A stretch of DNA of 64,000 nt, from contig NZ_QPLJ01000019.1 in the NCBI RefSeq assembly GCF_003340555.1, positions 1-64,000 of the forward strand. The letters run 5' to 3'. The stretch's first letter is position 1. Each line of letters opens with the position of its first letter. Positions 1-8,654 of the stretch are shown here, piece by piece. The notes below the pieces were generated by a model. It had not been told where the DNA came from and did no database searches. It saw only the letters and a list, made by a program, of their open reading frames with translations. Origin of the DNA: Jannaschia formosa (GTDB lineage: Bacteria; Pseudomonadota; Alphaproteobacteria; Rhodobacterales; Rhodobacteraceae). A program made the position numbers and the translations under genes.

Positions 1-922
1 CGGCCAGCTTGGGCCAACGTGGGCGCAGTTGCTCGGCCACCTTGCGCCAGGTCTCGCCGGCATGGACCCGGTCGGGCTGATCGAAGGCCTGGCGGATCGC
101 AGCCGCGACAACGGTGTGCTGGCCCCGCGAGACATGCGCGAGAGCGTTCCTGATCCAGTGAACGCGGCAGCGCTGCCATGTGGCCTCGAACACGCGGGCG
201 ATGGCGGCCTTGAGGCCGGTGTGAGCATCGCTGATCACCAGCCTGACCCCGTCCAGGCCACGGGCTTTCAAGGAGCGCAGGAACTCGGTCCAGAAGGGTG
301 AGGGCCATCGCCCGAACGCCTCGGAAGGGCCAATGCCCAAGCCGATGATCTCCCTGCGGCCCTCGGTGTTCGCGGCCACGGCGATTATGGCCGCAACCGG
401 AACGATCCGCCCGCCCTGGCGCACCTTCAGGTAGGTGGCGTCCAGCCAGACATAGGGCCATTCCCCGGTGAGCGGGCGGTTCAGGAACTCGCCGACCCGC
501 TCGTCAATGTCCTTGCAGAGTTTGGACACCGTGCTCTTCGAGATGCCGCTCAGCCCCATCGCCTGCACCAGCTCGTCGACGCGGCGGGTCGAGACGCCGC
601 CGATCCACGCCTCCTGAATGACGGCGACCCGCGCCTGCTCGGAGGTCTTGCGCGCCTCGAGAAAGCCCGGGAAGTAGCTGCCTTGGCGCAGCTTCGGCAC
701 ACGCAGGTTCAGAGTGCCCAGGCGGGTGTCGAGCGAACGATCGCGATACCCGTTGCGCCAGGTCGTGCGGTCGCCGCTGCGCTCGTGCCCCCCGGCACCG
801 ATCAGACCGTCGACATCGGCTTCCATGATCAGTTGCAGCACTGCCTCGGCGATGCTGCGCAGGAAGTCACCTTGGTCATGCTTGGCCAGAAGCTCGGACA
901 GGTCCATGTTGGTCCTGGTCAT
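1..922 (-). CDS. IS256-family (mutator-type) transposase, C-terminus outside window
   Basis: This reading frame is open from an ATG at 922 to the window edge, giving 307 residues of a protein that is usually about 400 long. GGAG lies 8-10 bases before the start. Family hallmarks are visible: an N-terminal zone with RNGYRDR and a following LRVPKLR block, the first catalytic Asp in LDATYLKVR (about Asp161), the second Asp in VISDAH (about Asp232), then WQRCRVH, the C/H motif between the second Asp and the final Glu. The catalytic Glu would lie beyond the edge. Between GPSEA and FWTEF there seem to be about five more residues than usual, which keeps the frame. It catalyses cut-out and reinsertion of its own element. 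Confidence 0.9.
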   Translation of the reverse strand, partial: MTRTNMDLSELLAKHDQGDFLRSIAEAVLQLIMEADVDGLIGAGGHERSGDRTTWRNGYRDRSLDTRLGTLNLRVPKLRQGSYFPGFLEARKTSEQARVAVIQEAWIGGVSTRRVDELVQAMGLSGISKSTVSKLCKDIDERVGEFLNRPLTGEWPYVWLDATYLKVRQGGRIVPVAAIIAVAANTEGRREIIGLGIGPSEAFGRWPSPFWTEFLRSLKARGLDGVRLVISDAHTGLKAAIARVFEATWQRCRVHWIRNALAHVSRGQHTVVAAAIRQAFDQPDRVHAGETWRKVAEQLRPRWPKLA

Positions 923-1045
923 CGGCGTCTCCGCGGGGTCCGTGGTTGAAGTCGCCAAACTCCACCTCGACCATACACCTCGGTGACCACCCGGGATCAC
1001 ACCGTCGACGGCGATGGAATTACACCACGTGCTCGGACGCTACCC
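1..1045 (-). mobile_element. IS256-family insertion sequence, cut by window edge
   Basis: The block contains the transposase described separately plus about 120 bases of upstream sequence. The outer end is inferred near 1045, where a truncated nuclease gene loses its family resemblance and the minus strand reads GGGTAGCGTCCGAG, a plausible terminal repeat. The other end lies outside the window, so neither the matching inverted repeat nor the target duplication could be checked. The internal boundary is therefore an inference; the presence of an IS256-type element is well supported. Confidence 0.55.
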
Positions 1046-1287
1046 TGGCTGCGCCAAGGCCACTTCAGCCTGACCGCCGCACATGTTGCGATAACCCTCT
1101 GGCGTGTCGAAGTCGGCGAGGCGGTAGTTCCCGCCGTCCGTCCAAAGCGTGTCCCCGTCACGACACAGGTATCGAAAGGTCCGCCCTGGTCGAAGTCACA
1201 TCGGGCGATTGGCGCCGCTGACGCGGCCAAATGCCAAGTCGCTCCGCCTGCCAAGGCTAGCCCCGCCACCAAGATAACCATCCGCAT
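1046..1287 (-). pseudogene. Staphylococcal-nuclease-like (thermonuclease) gene, frameshifted and truncated
   Basis: From an ATG at 1287 (AAAGGG six bases before it) the frame gives a hydrophobic signal or anchor, MRMVILVAGLALAGG, then a Cys-containing mature start ending in DTCVV. After that the family pattern continues only in another frame: DGDTLW, then RLADFDTPEGYRN and CGGQAEVALAQP. CVVDGDT...IRLADIDTPE is the classic SNase-fold pattern, so about one base is missing near 1160-1163. The downstream half of the domain is absent because the gene ends against the inferred IS end. What remains cannot make a working nuclease. The reconstruction is by eye; a sequencing error could explain the frameshift but not the truncation. 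Confidence 0.7.
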
Positions 1288-1578
1288 CGTCTGCCCTTTC
1301 GCGCTGCTCTCACGGATAGATAATAGATAAAAGGGGGAACAAGTCGTCACGGAGGCGTGGCCCGCGTGAGCGGGAGGCCGAGCCAAGAGCGTGATGCAAT
1401 GCCATCCGATGTCGCTACCCGCCGTGAGGAGGATCGACCGACCTCATGCTTAGCGTCGAAGTCTACTGCGGAGGGTAGTCGAACTCAGCGGTCCGAAACC
1501 CGACTTGTGGGTCAGATGGGGGGTCAGGCTTAAGCCTGCCCTCAAAGTAAATGATACTCTTCGGGAAAAACGCCAGCG
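1288..1578. other. Gene-free interval between nuclease remnant and tRNA-Glu
   Basis: No convincing gene is seen. The stretch is less GC-rich than its surroundings and lies just beyond the 3' end of the tRNA, the position where integrated elements leave their junctions. It contains a perfect 14-base palindrome, CAGGCTTAAGCCTG, at 1525-1538, set in a longer imperfect inverted repeat, which might terminate tRNA transcription. Confidence 0.5.
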
Positions 1579-1653
1579 TGGTACCCCGTAGGGGAATCGA
1601 ACCCCTCTTTCCAGGTTGAAAACCTGGCGTCCTAACCGATAGACGAACGGGGC
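1579..1653 (-). tRNA. tRNA-Glu (anticodon UUC)
   Basis: The minus strand folds into a full cloverleaf. The acceptor stem pairs GCCCCGT with ACGGGGT, the anticodon arm is CCAGG-TTTTCAA-CCTGG with UUC at the anticodon position, and the T arm is AGGGG-TTCGATT-CCCCT. CCA is encoded at the 3' end (1579-1581). The 3' end faces the accessory block at 1-1.3 kb, so this tRNA may mark an integration site. Confidence 0.96.
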
Positions 1654-1745
1654 GGACGCTGACGTGCGGGTCTATTAGAAGAGGCGCCCGGGGGTCGCAA
1701 GGGGTTTTTGACGCTTCGCCTCAGACGATTTTGGCCTCCGTTGCG

Positions 1746-3497
1746 TCAGCCTGTTTCGGGGGCCTGCGCGAGGTCCTCGACCTTCAGCTGCACGCTTTCG
1801 CGCCCCTGCCAGCGGTTGCGTTCCAGCCGCCCGGCGACGTGCAGCGGCGCGCCGGCCGCCCGCTCCACCACCTCGGTCAGACCCGAAGGCCCTGCGCGGA
1901 AGGCGATGCCGTCGAGCCGGGCGCCGCCCTGGGTGAAGGTCAGCTTCAGGTGGCCGTCGCCGACCGACCGGGAATGGACGACGCGGAGGTCGGGGAAGGC
2001 GAATCGCGGGGCCGAAGCGCCCTGGCCGAACGGGCCGGCCATCTCCAGCGCGTCGATCAGGGGCAGGGTGGCCGCGCCCGGCATCAGCGTGCCGTCGAGC
2101 GACAGGTCGCGCGGCCCGCCCTCGCCCGCGCCCTGGCGCGCGAGCAGGGCATCGAGTCGTTCCATCGCCTCGTCCAGCCGGTCGGCGGCGACGGTCAGCC
2201 CCGCCGCCATCCGGTGGCCGCCGCCCTTGAGCAGGACGCCCTCGGCGGCGAGGCGCTGGATCGAGGCGCCGAGGTCCACCCCGCCGACGGAGCGGCCGGA
2301 GCCCTGGCCGATCCCGTCCTCGCGCAGGCCGATGACGACGGCGGGGCGGTTCAGCGATTCCTTCAGCCGCGCGGCGACGATGCCGACGATTCCCGGGTGC
2401 CAGCCCTCGCCCGCCGCCCAGGCCAGCGCGCCGCCCGCCTCCAGCCGCGCCTCGGCCTGGGCGCGGGCGGCCTCGGTCACTCGGGCCTCGATCGCCCGGC
2501 GCTCGGCGTTCAGGTCGTCGAGTCGCGTGGCCAGCGCCTCGGCCTCGGCCTCGTCCTCGGTCGAGAGCAGACGGGCGCCGAGGTCGGCGGCGCCGATCCG
2601 GCCGCCCGCGTTGATTCGGGGGCCGAGCAGATAACCCAGGTGATAGGCGTTCGGCGGCCCGTCCATCCGCGCCACGTCGGCGAGCGCCCTCAGGCCCGGG
2701 CGGCCCCGACGCGCCAGCACCTTCAGCCCCTGCTGCACCAGCGCGCGGTTGACGCCCACCAGCGGCGCCACGTCCGCCACCGTCGCCAGCGCCACGAGGT
2801 CGAGCATCGCCATCAGGTCGGGTCCGGGGCGGCCTGCCTCGCGCAGCAGGCGGTTGGCCTGCACCAGGGCGAGGAAGACGACGGAAGCCGCGCAGAGATG
2901 GGCCAGCGCCCCGTCCTCGTCCGCGCGGTTCGGGTTCACCACGGCCAGCGCGGGGGGCAGGGTCTCGCCGCCGAGATGGTGGTCGAGGACGATGACGTCC
3001 GTGGCGCCTGCGGCCGCCAGCGCGTCGTGGGAGAGCGTGCCGCAATCGACGCAGACGATCAGGTCATGCGCGGCCGCAAGCCCGGCGATGGCGGGGGCGT
3101 TCGGCCCATAGCCCTCGTCGATGCGGTCGGGGACGTAGATCGTCGCGCGGCGCCCCTGCGCGCGCAGCCACCAGACCAGCAGCGCCGCCGAGGCGCCGCC
3201 GTCGACGTCGTAATCGGCGAAGATCGCGATCCGCTCGCCCTTCGTCGCCGCTGCGACCAGTCTGTGCGCAGCGGCGTCCATGTCGCGCAGGGTCAGCGGG
3301 TCGGGCAGCAGGTCGCGCAGCTTCGGGGCGAGGAATCCCGCCGCCGCCTCGGGCAGCACGCCGCGCCGCGCGAGATGCCGCGCCAGCGCCAGCGGCTGGC
3401 CGGTCTGGGCAATGGCCTCGGCCAGCCTTTCCTGCGCAGGGTCCAGGCCGACCCAGCGGCGGCCGGTCGCGGAATGGGTGACGCCGAGATAGGACAT
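1746..3497 (-). CDS. recJ: Single-stranded-DNA-specific exonuclease RecJ
   Basis: A 583-residue RecJ, a 5'-3' single-strand exonuclease acting in recombination, mismatch and replication-fork repair in the cytoplasm. The DHH phosphoesterase core is clear: IFADYDVDG (residues 92-100), CVDCGT (149-153 region) and LDHH (171-174), with GGGHRMAAG of the DHHA1 domain further on and an OB-like C-terminus. The length matches the family. I chose the ATG at 3497 rather than one 36 bases upstream because homologues begin close to this point; no strong ribosome site separates the two. It lies 88 bases after glpX on the same strand, an arrangement common in Rhodobacterales. Confidence 0.95.
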   Translation of the reverse strand: MSYLGVTHSATGRRWVGLDPAQERLAEAIAQTGQPLALARHLARRGVLPEAAAGFLAPKLRDLLPDPLTLRDMDAAAHRLVAAATKGERIAIFADYDVDGGASAALLVWWLRAQGRRATIYVPDRIDEGYGPNAPAIAGLAAAHDLIVCVDCGTLSHDALAAAGATDVIVLDHHLGGETLPPALAVVNPNRADEDGALAHLCAASVVFLALVQANRLLREAGRPGPDLMAMLDLVALATVADVAPLVGVNRALVQQGLKVLARRGRPGLRALADVARMDGPPNAYHLGYLLGPRINAGGRIGAADLGARLLSTEDEAEAEALATRLDDLNAERRAIEARVTEAARAQAEARLEAGGALAWAAGEGWHPGIVGIVAARLKESLNRPAVVIGLREDGIGQGSGRSVGGVDLGASIQRLAAEGVLLKGGGHRMAAGLTVAADRLDEAMERLDALLARQGAGEGGPRDLSLDGTLMPGAATLPLIDALEMAGPFGQGASAPRFAFPDLRVVHSRSVGDGHLKLTFTQGGARLDGIAFRAGPSGLTEVVERAAGAPLHVAGRLERNRWQGRESVQLKVEDLAQAPETG

Positions 3498-3585
3498 GGA
3501 CGCCGATGTCGCGCGGGCGGCGGTCGGGTGCAAGGGCGCGGGTCGACCCGCGCCCGGTCGCCGGTGAACCGGCGACCCGCCCGGC

Positions 3586-4545
3586 TCAGGTCGGGTTGCG
3601 GTAGGACATGCGGCGGACCGAACCGGTCTTGGACCGCATCAGGATCGTGTCGGCGGTCAGATGCCCGACCTCGCGCTTGATGCCCGAGAGGATCGAACCG
3701 TCGGTCACGCCGGTCGCCGCGAAGATCACGTCCGAGGTCACCATGTCGTCGCGGGTATAGACCCGGTCGAGATTGGTGATCCCCGCCTTCTCGGCGCGCC
3801 CCCGCTCGTCGTCGTTGCGGAAGGTCAGGCGACCGAACATCTGCCCGCCCATGCACTTCAGCGCCGCCGCCGCCAGCACCCCCTCGGGCGCCCCGCCGGA
3901 GCCCATGTACATGTCGATGCCGGTCTTCTCGGCCTCGGCGCAGTGGATCACGCCGGCGACGTCGCCGTCGGTGATGAGGCGGATGGCGCAGTCGGTGGTG
4001 CGCAGTTCCGCGATCAGCTTCTCGTGGCGGGGCCGTTCCAGCACGCAGACGGTGATGTCGTGGGTCGAGCAGCCCTTGGCCGAGGCCAGGGCGTTGACCC
4101 GCTCGGCAGGCTTCATGTCCATGGTCACGACCCCGTCGCGATAGCCCGGCCCGATGGCGAGCTTGTCCATGTAGACGTCGGGCGCGTGCAGCAGCGACCC
4201 GCGCGGCGCCATCGCGATGACGCAGAGCGCGTTGGGCATGTCCTTGGCGGTCAGCGTCGTGCCTTCCAGCGGATCGAGCGCGATGTCGACCTCGGGGCCG
4301 GTGCCGGTCCCGACCTCTTCGCCGATATAGAGCATCGGCGCCTCGTCACGCTCGCCCTCGCCGATGACGACGGTGCCGCGGATGTCGAGCTTGTTGAGCT
4401 GCTCGCGCATGCCGTTCACCGCGGCCTGGTCGGCGGCCTTCTCGTCGCCGCGTCCGATCCAGCCGGCGGAGGCGAGCGCCGCCGCCTCCGATACGCGGGC
4501 AAGGCCCAGGGACAGCATGCGGTCGTTGAAGTCGGTCTTGGCCAT
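3586..4545 (-). CDS. glpX: Class II fructose-1,6-bisphosphatase GlpX
   Basis: A 319-residue class II fructose-1,6-bisphosphatase, which removes the 1-phosphate of fructose 1,6-bisphosphate for gluconeogenesis (and of sedoheptulose bisphosphate in some relatives). The metal-binding GEGERDEAP (62-70) and DPLEGTT (91-97) motifs are intact, and the length is standard. The ATG at 4545 is fixed by a GAGGAG ribosome site just before it and by the start of family similarity at MAKTDFNDR. The upstream extension of the frame has no such site. It sits between the aldo/keto reductase and recJ, and with hom forms a gene order typical of the group. Confidence 0.96.
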   Translation of the reverse strand: MAKTDFNDRMLSLGLARVSEAAALASAGWIGRGDEKAADQAAVNGMREQLNKLDIRGTVVIGEGERDEAPMLYIGEEVGTGTGPEVDIALDPLEGTTLTAKDMPNALCVIAMAPRGSLLHAPDVYMDKLAIGPGYRDGVVTMDMKPAERVNALASAKGCSTHDITVCVLERPRHEKLIAELRTTDCAIRLITDGDVAGVIHCAEAEKTGIDMYMGSGGAPEGVLAAAALKCMGGQMFGRLTFRNDDERGRAEKAGITNLDRVYTRDDMVTSDVIFAATGVTDGSILSGIKREVGHLTADTILMRSKTGSVRRMSYRNPT

Positions 4546-4663
4546 GTCGGCTCCTCGGGGGCGGCGGGATGTCGCGGCGGTGATAGCGCGCGGGACGGGG
4601 CGGGGAAACCTGTTTGCGTCGGACAGGGACGGCAGTGTCGTGCCTGTCCGACCGCAGGCCCGT

Positions 4664-5722
4664 TCAGACCCCTTCCGACGAGGCCGCCCAGAGATTGAGG
4701 CCCTTGTCGCCCGACAGCTCGTCGATACGGGCGAGTTCCTCGTCGGTGAAGTCGAGATTCCGAGCCGCACCCGCGCAGTCCACGACCTGTTCCGGGCGGG
4801 AGGCGCCGATCAGCGCGCTCGTCACCCGGCCGCCGCGCAGGACCCAGGCGATGGCCATCTGCGCCAGCGTCTGGCCGCGCGACTCGGCCATCTCGTTCAG
4901 GCCGCGCAGCGCGGCGATCGTGTCCTTGGTGATCATGTCCGGGTCGAGCGACTTGCCCTGCGTCGCGCGGCTGCCTTCGGGGATGCCGCCGAGATACTTC
5001 TTCGTCAGCAGGCCCTGCGCCAGCGGCGTGAAGGCGATGGAGCCGATTCCCTCGTCCTCGAGCGCGTCGAGCAGCCCGTCGCGTTCGACCCAGCGGTTGA
5101 GCATGTTGTAGCTCGGCTGATGGATCAGGCAGGGGGTGGCGAGGTCGCGCAGGATCGCCGCCGCCTCGCGCGTGCGCTGCGCGTTGTAGCTGGAGATCCC
5201 GGCATAGAGCGCCTTGCCCGAGCGCACGATCTGGTCGAGCGCCCCCATCGTCTCTTCCAGCGGCGTCTCGGGGTCGAAGCGGTGCGAGTAGAAGATGTCG
5301 AAGTAGTCGAGCCCGGTGCGCTTCAGCGAGGCATCGCAGGAGGCGATCAGGTACTTGCGGCTGCCCCATTCGCCATAGGGGCCCGCCCACATGTCGTAGC
5401 CCGCCTTGGAACTGATGATCAGCTCGTCGCGGAAGGGCGCGAAGTCCTCGGCCATCAGGCGGCCGAAGGCGATCTCGGCGCTGCCGGGGGGCGGGCCGTA
5501 ATTGTTGGCGAGGTCGAAATGCGTGATGCCGTGGTCGAAGGCGGCCCGGCAGATGTCGCGCTTGGTCTGGTGCGGGGTGTCGTCCCCGAAATTGTGCCAC
5601 AACCCGAGCGAGATGGCCGGCAGCTTCAGGCCCGAGCGGCCGCAGCGGCGGTATTCCATGCGCTCGTAGCGGTCGGCGGCAGGGCGGTAGGGCGGGTCGA
5701 AGACCTTGGGTTTGCGGGCCAT
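4664..5722 (-). CDS. gpr: YghZ/Gpr-type aldo/keto reductase (L-glyceraldehyde 3-phosphate reductase)
   Basis: A 352-residue aldo/keto reductase matching the E. coli YghZ (Gpr) pattern nearly block for block: SLGLWHNFG, HFDLANNYGPPPGSAE, ELIISSKAGYDMW, FYSHRFD, LIHQPSYN, AFTPLAQGLLT and SALIGASR. The catalytic Tyr lies in NNYGPPPG and the Lys in SSKAGYDMW. The E. coli enzyme reduces L-glyceraldehyde 3-phosphate with NADPH and helps remove toxic aldehydes; that role is inferred here. AAGGAGG precedes the ATG at 5722. The gene begins 10 bases after hom ends, so the two are probably cotranscribed. The C-terminus NLWAASSEGV also fits the subfamily. Confidence 0.93.
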   Translation of the reverse strand: MARKPKVFDPPYRPAADRYERMEYRRCGRSGLKLPAISLGLWHNFGDDTPHQTKRDICRAAFDHGITHFDLANNYGPPPGSAEIAFGRLMAEDFAPFRDELIISSKAGYDMWAGPYGEWGSRKYLIASCDASLKRTGLDYFDIFYSHRFDPETPLEETMGALDQIVRSGKALYAGISSYNAQRTREAAAILRDLATPCLIHQPSYNMLNRWVERDGLLDALEDEGIGSIAFTPLAQGLLTKKYLGGIPEGSRATQGKSLDPDMITKDTIAALRGLNEMAESRGQTLAQMAIAWVLRGGRVTSALIGASRPEQVVDCAGAARNLDFTDEELARIDELSGDKGLNLWAASSEGV

Positions 5723-5732
5723 GGGGCCTCCT

Positions 5733-7019
5733 TCACGGGGTCTGGATCTGAAGTGCCACCGGCTCGGAGGTCACGACGCCGGTGGCCGTGACCCCCTCCA
5801 GCGCGGTGGCCAGTGCCGAGGGCGCACAGGGATGGGTGACGATCAGCACCGGCGCGTCGTCGCCCGGATGGTCGTATTGGCGCATCCGGTCGATGGAGAT
5901 GCCATTCTGCCCCAGCACGGTCGCGACGCGCGCCAGCGCGCCGGGCGTGTCGGTCAGGCTGAGCCGCAGGTAATGGGCGCATTCGGTCGCCGCGTTGGCG
6001 CGGCTGGCCGCGGCCAGCGTCGCGGCGGGCTGGCCGAAGGGCGGGATCGTCACGCCGCGCGCGATGTCGGCGACGTCGCCCATGACGGCGCTCGCAGTCG
6101 GGCCTTCGCCTGCGCCGGCGCCGCGCAGGACGATCTGGCCCACCGCGTCGCCCTCGATCACGACCATGTTGGTGCCGCCTTCCAGCTGGCCCAGCGGGCT
6201 GTCGGCGGGGACGAGGGTGGGGCGCATCGACTGCTCGATCCCGGCGGCCGTGCGCCGGGCCTCGCCCAGAAGCTTGATGCGGTAGCCCATGTCGCGGGCG
6301 CGGCGGATGTCGTCGATCGAGACCTTCTCGATGCCCTGAAGCTGCACGCCCTCGAAATCGACCCGGGTCCCGAAGGCGATGGCCGACAGGATCGCCAGCT
6401 TGTGGCCCGCGTCGATGCCGCCGACATCGAGGGCGGGATCGGCTTCGAGGAAGCCCAGCGCATCGGCCTCGGCGAAGATCTCGTCATAGGGTTTGCCGGT
6501 CGATTCCATCCGGGTCAGGATGTAGTTGCAGGTGCCGTTCATCACCCCCGAGACGCGGGTGATGGCGTTGCCCGCAAGCCCCTCGGTCAGGGCCTTCACG
6601 CAGGGGATGCCGCCCGCGACCGCCGCCTCGAAGCGCAGGGCGGCGCCGTTGGCCTCGGCCAGCTCGGCCAGCGCCTGACCATGGATCGCGAGCATCGCCT
6701 TGTTCGCCGTCACGACGGGCTTGCCCGCCGCCAGCGCCGCCTCGGTCGCGGCCTTGGCCGGCCCGTCGGAGCCGCCCATCAACTCGATGAAGAGGTCGAC
6801 GTCTCCCCGCTTCGCCAGCGCGACCGGGTCGTCCACCCACGCATAGGCGGAGAGGTCGACGCCGCGGTCCTTGTCGCGGGTCCGGGCGGAGATGGCCGAG
6901 ATGGAGATGTCGCGCCCGGTGCGCGCGGCCAGCAAACCGGCATGGGCCTGCACGATCCGGACCACGCCGGTGCCCACGGTGCCGAGCCCGGCGATCCCGA
7001 GACGGAGGGGTGAGGTCAT
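5733..7019 (-). CDS. hom: Homoserine dehydrogenase
   Basis: A 428-residue monofunctional homoserine dehydrogenase, which reduces aspartate semialdehyde to homoserine on the route to threonine and methionine. It shows the Rossmann motif GLGTVG (11-16), the LMGG and NKAML blocks, the NGTCNYIL signature, the catalytic DVGGIDAGHKL region, and a C-terminal ACT domain beginning near SLTDTPGALARV, the usual site of threonine feedback. AGGAG lies before the ATG at 7019. No kinase domain is fused. It heads the minus-strand run hom - gpr - glpX - recJ. Confidence 0.97.
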   Translation of the reverse strand: MTSPLRLGIAGLGTVGTGVVRIVQAHAGLLAARTGRDISISAISARTRDKDRGVDLSAYAWVDDPVALAKRGDVDLFIELMGGSDGPAKAATEAALAAGKPVVTANKAMLAIHGQALAELAEANGAALRFEAAVAGGIPCVKALTEGLAGNAITRVSGVMNGTCNYILTRMESTGKPYDEIFAEADALGFLEADPALDVGGIDAGHKLAILSAIAFGTRVDFEGVQLQGIEKVSIDDIRRARDMGYRIKLLGEARRTAAGIEQSMRPTLVPADSPLGQLEGGTNMVVIEGDAVGQIVLRGAGAGEGPTASAVMGDVADIARGVTIPPFGQPAATLAAASRANAATECAHYLRLSLTDTPGALARVATVLGQNGISIDRMRQYDHPGDDAPVLIVTHPCAPSALATALEGVTATGVVTSEPVALQIQTP

Positions 7020-7086
7020 GGCGCGGGCTCCTGCTTGGCACTCTCGCGGGACGGGGTAGCGGGTCGGGCCGGGTGGTGCAACGTGG

Positions 7087-7392
7087 CTAGAGCGGGGCGT
7101 TGCGCAGCTCTTCGGCGCGGCGGCGCAGCGCCTCGCCCTCGGCTTCGAGCGAGGGGCCGGCCGGCGGCGAAAGCGCGCCCGCCTCGCGCCGGAGGCCGGC
7201 CGCCCGGGCGTCGAGTTCCAGCTCGGCTGCGCGGGCGCGGACGGGGACGTCGCGCTGGGCCAGGATCGGCCCGACGGGGATCAGCTGCGGCTCCGGCGCG
7301 GCGCGCGCCGCCTGGGAAATCGTGCCCTCGATCGGCGGAAGCTCCGCCGCGCAGGCGCCGAGGAGCAGGAGGAGGAGGAGGGCGCGCGGCAT
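7087..7392 (-). CDS. Small putative lipoprotein, function unknown
   Basis: A 101-residue protein with a lipoprotein signal: MPRALLLLLLLGAC, giving a lipobox LGAC with the modified Cys at residue 14. The mature part is Ala/Glu/Arg-rich and probably helical, with no recognised domain; it would be anchored in the membrane facing the periplasm. The ATG at 7392 was chosen because the signal peptide starts there. A longer frame runs on through the putative TetR operator, which is unlikely to be coding. Divergently transcribed from the TetR gene with 75 bases between the starts. Confidence 0.7.
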   Translation of the reverse strand: MPRALLLLLLLGACAAELPPIEGTISQAARAAPEPQLIPVGPILAQRDVPVRARAAELELDARAAGLRREAGALSPPAGPSLEAEGEALRRRAEELRNAPL

Positions 7393-7439
7393 CCCGGCGA
7401 CGATAGGATGCGCGCTGGCGCCCGGCAAGCCTTGGAATT

Positions 7440-7451
7440 GAACGCTCGTTC
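7440..7451. promoter_or_regulatory. Putative TetR-family operator
   Basis: GAACG-CT-CGTTC is a perfect palindrome 16 bases upstream of the TetR gene start and inside the divergent intergenic region. Many TetR-family repressors bind such sites and control themselves and the opposite gene. Binding here is inferred from position and symmetry only. Confidence 0.6.
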
Positions 7452-7467
7452 GGTTCATAACGACCTC

Positions 7468-8073
7468 ATGGCGAGACCCAGCGGATCCGATGCCGGCGTG
7501 ACCGGCCCGCGCGTGCGAGAGGCGGCCGAGCGGCTGTTCGCGGCGCATGGCTATGCCGCCGTCTCGATGCGGCGGATCGCGGCCGAGGTCGGGATCGGGG
7601 CCGGAGCGCTGTATCACTACACGCCCGACAAGCAGACGCTGCTGTTCCAGTCGATGCGCGACCATCTGCAGGAGGTCATCGCCGCCTGGGGCAAGGCCGA
7701 TCCGGGCGGCGCGCCCCGTGTTCGGCTGGACGCCTTCGCGCGCTTCCATGTCCGCTTCCATCTCGACCGGCCCGACGCGGTCTTCGTCGCCTACATGGAG
7801 CTGCGCGCGCTGGAGCCGGAGAACTTCGCCATCATCGAGGCGCTGCGTCGCGGCTACGAAGCGATTCCCCGTGCCATCGTCGCCGCCGGCGCCGCAGACG
7901 GGTCGATGCGGGTGGCGGACGTGCCGCTGGCCGCGAACGCGCTGATCGCGATGCTGACCGGCGTCACGACCTGGTACCGCGAAGGCGGACGGCTGGGCCG
8001 CGCCGAGGTCGAGGCGCTCTATGCCGGGATGGCGCTGGGGCTGGTCGGGGGCAGGGCGCTGGCGCTGCCCTGA
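7468..8073 (+). CDS. TetR/AcrR-family transcriptional regulator
   Basis: A 201-residue regulator. The N-terminal DNA-binding domain is typical: VREAAERLFAAHGY, then the helix-turn-helix MRRIAAEVGIGAGALYHY followed by DKQTLLFQSM. The C-terminal helical part (about 65-201) would bind a small ligand and dimerise; its ligand cannot be told from the sequence. The ATG at 7468 directly follows the GAACG-CT-CGTTC palindrome, suggesting autoregulation and control of the divergent lipoprotein gene. The 3' end converges on efp with only 17 bases between. Confidence 0.92.
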   Translation: MARPSGSDAGVTGPRVREAAERLFAAHGYAAVSMRRIAAEVGIGAGALYHYTPDKQTLLFQSMRDHLQEVIAAWGKADPGGAPRVRLDAFARFHVRFHLDRPDAVFVAYMELRALEPENFAIIEALRRGYEAIPRAIVAAGAADGSMRVADVPLAANALIAMLTGVTTWYREGGRLGRAEVEALYAGMALGLVGGRALALP

Positions 8074-8090
8074 CGCCCCCGGGGGCTAGG

Positions 8091-8654
8091 TCAGGCGCGC
8101 TCCGAATATTCCATCGTCTCGGTGTTGACGACGACGTCCTCGTCGGGGCCGACGAAGGGCGGCACGGTGATGCGCACGCCGTTGTCCAGAAGCGCGGGCT
8201 TGAAGCTGTTGGCTGCGGTCTGGCCCTTCACCACCGGCTCGGTCTCGACGATCTTGCAGACGACCTTCTGGGGAAGCTGGGCGCTGAGCGCTTCTTCCTC
8301 GTAATACTCGACCACGACCATCATGCCGTCCTGCAGGAAGGGGCGGCGCTCGCCCAGGATCTCGGCGTCGATCTCGACCTGCTCATAGGTCTCGGTATCC
8401 ATGAAGACGAGCTTGCCGTCGGTCTCGTAGAGGAATTGCTGGTCCTTCTGTTCCAGCCGCACGCGCTCGACCTTGTCGGCGGAGCGGAAACGTTCGTTCA
8501 GCTTGGACCCGTTGCGCAGGTTGCGGAGTTCCACCTGAGCGAAGGCGCCGCCCTTGCCGGGCTTGACGTGGTCGACCTTGACCGCCGACCAGAGGTGGCC
8601 GTCATGCTCCAGCACGTTGCCGGGGCGGATTTCGTTGCCGTTGATCTTGGGCAT
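8091..8654 (-). CDS. efp: Translation elongation factor P
   Basis: A 187-residue EF-P, which enters the ribosomal E site and relieves stalling at proline runs. All three beta-barrel domains are present. The tip loop is VKPGKGGAF with the modifiable lysine at residue 34, the same position as in E. coli, implying EpmA/EpmB-type beta-lysylation, although no modification genes are in the window. The C-terminal EF-P signature is in the zone [20 protein letters not shown]. The start is fixed by [13 protein letters not shown]. Convergent with the TetR gene. Confidence 0.98.
   Translation of the reverse strand: MPKINGNEIRPGNVLEHDGHLWSAVKVDHVKPGKGGAFAQVELRNLRNGSKLNERFRSADKVERVRLEQKDQQFLYETDGKLVFMDTETYEQVEIDAEILGERRPFLQDGMMVVVEYYEEEALSAQLPQKVVCKIVETEPVVKGQTAANSFKPALLDNGVRITVPPFVGPDEDVVVNTETMEYSERA

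Noticed and set aside
8075-8086. GCCCCCGGGGGC palindrome as a terminator between TetR and efp genes
   Set aside because: The palindrome has no loop and no T-run; likely a chance GC feature.
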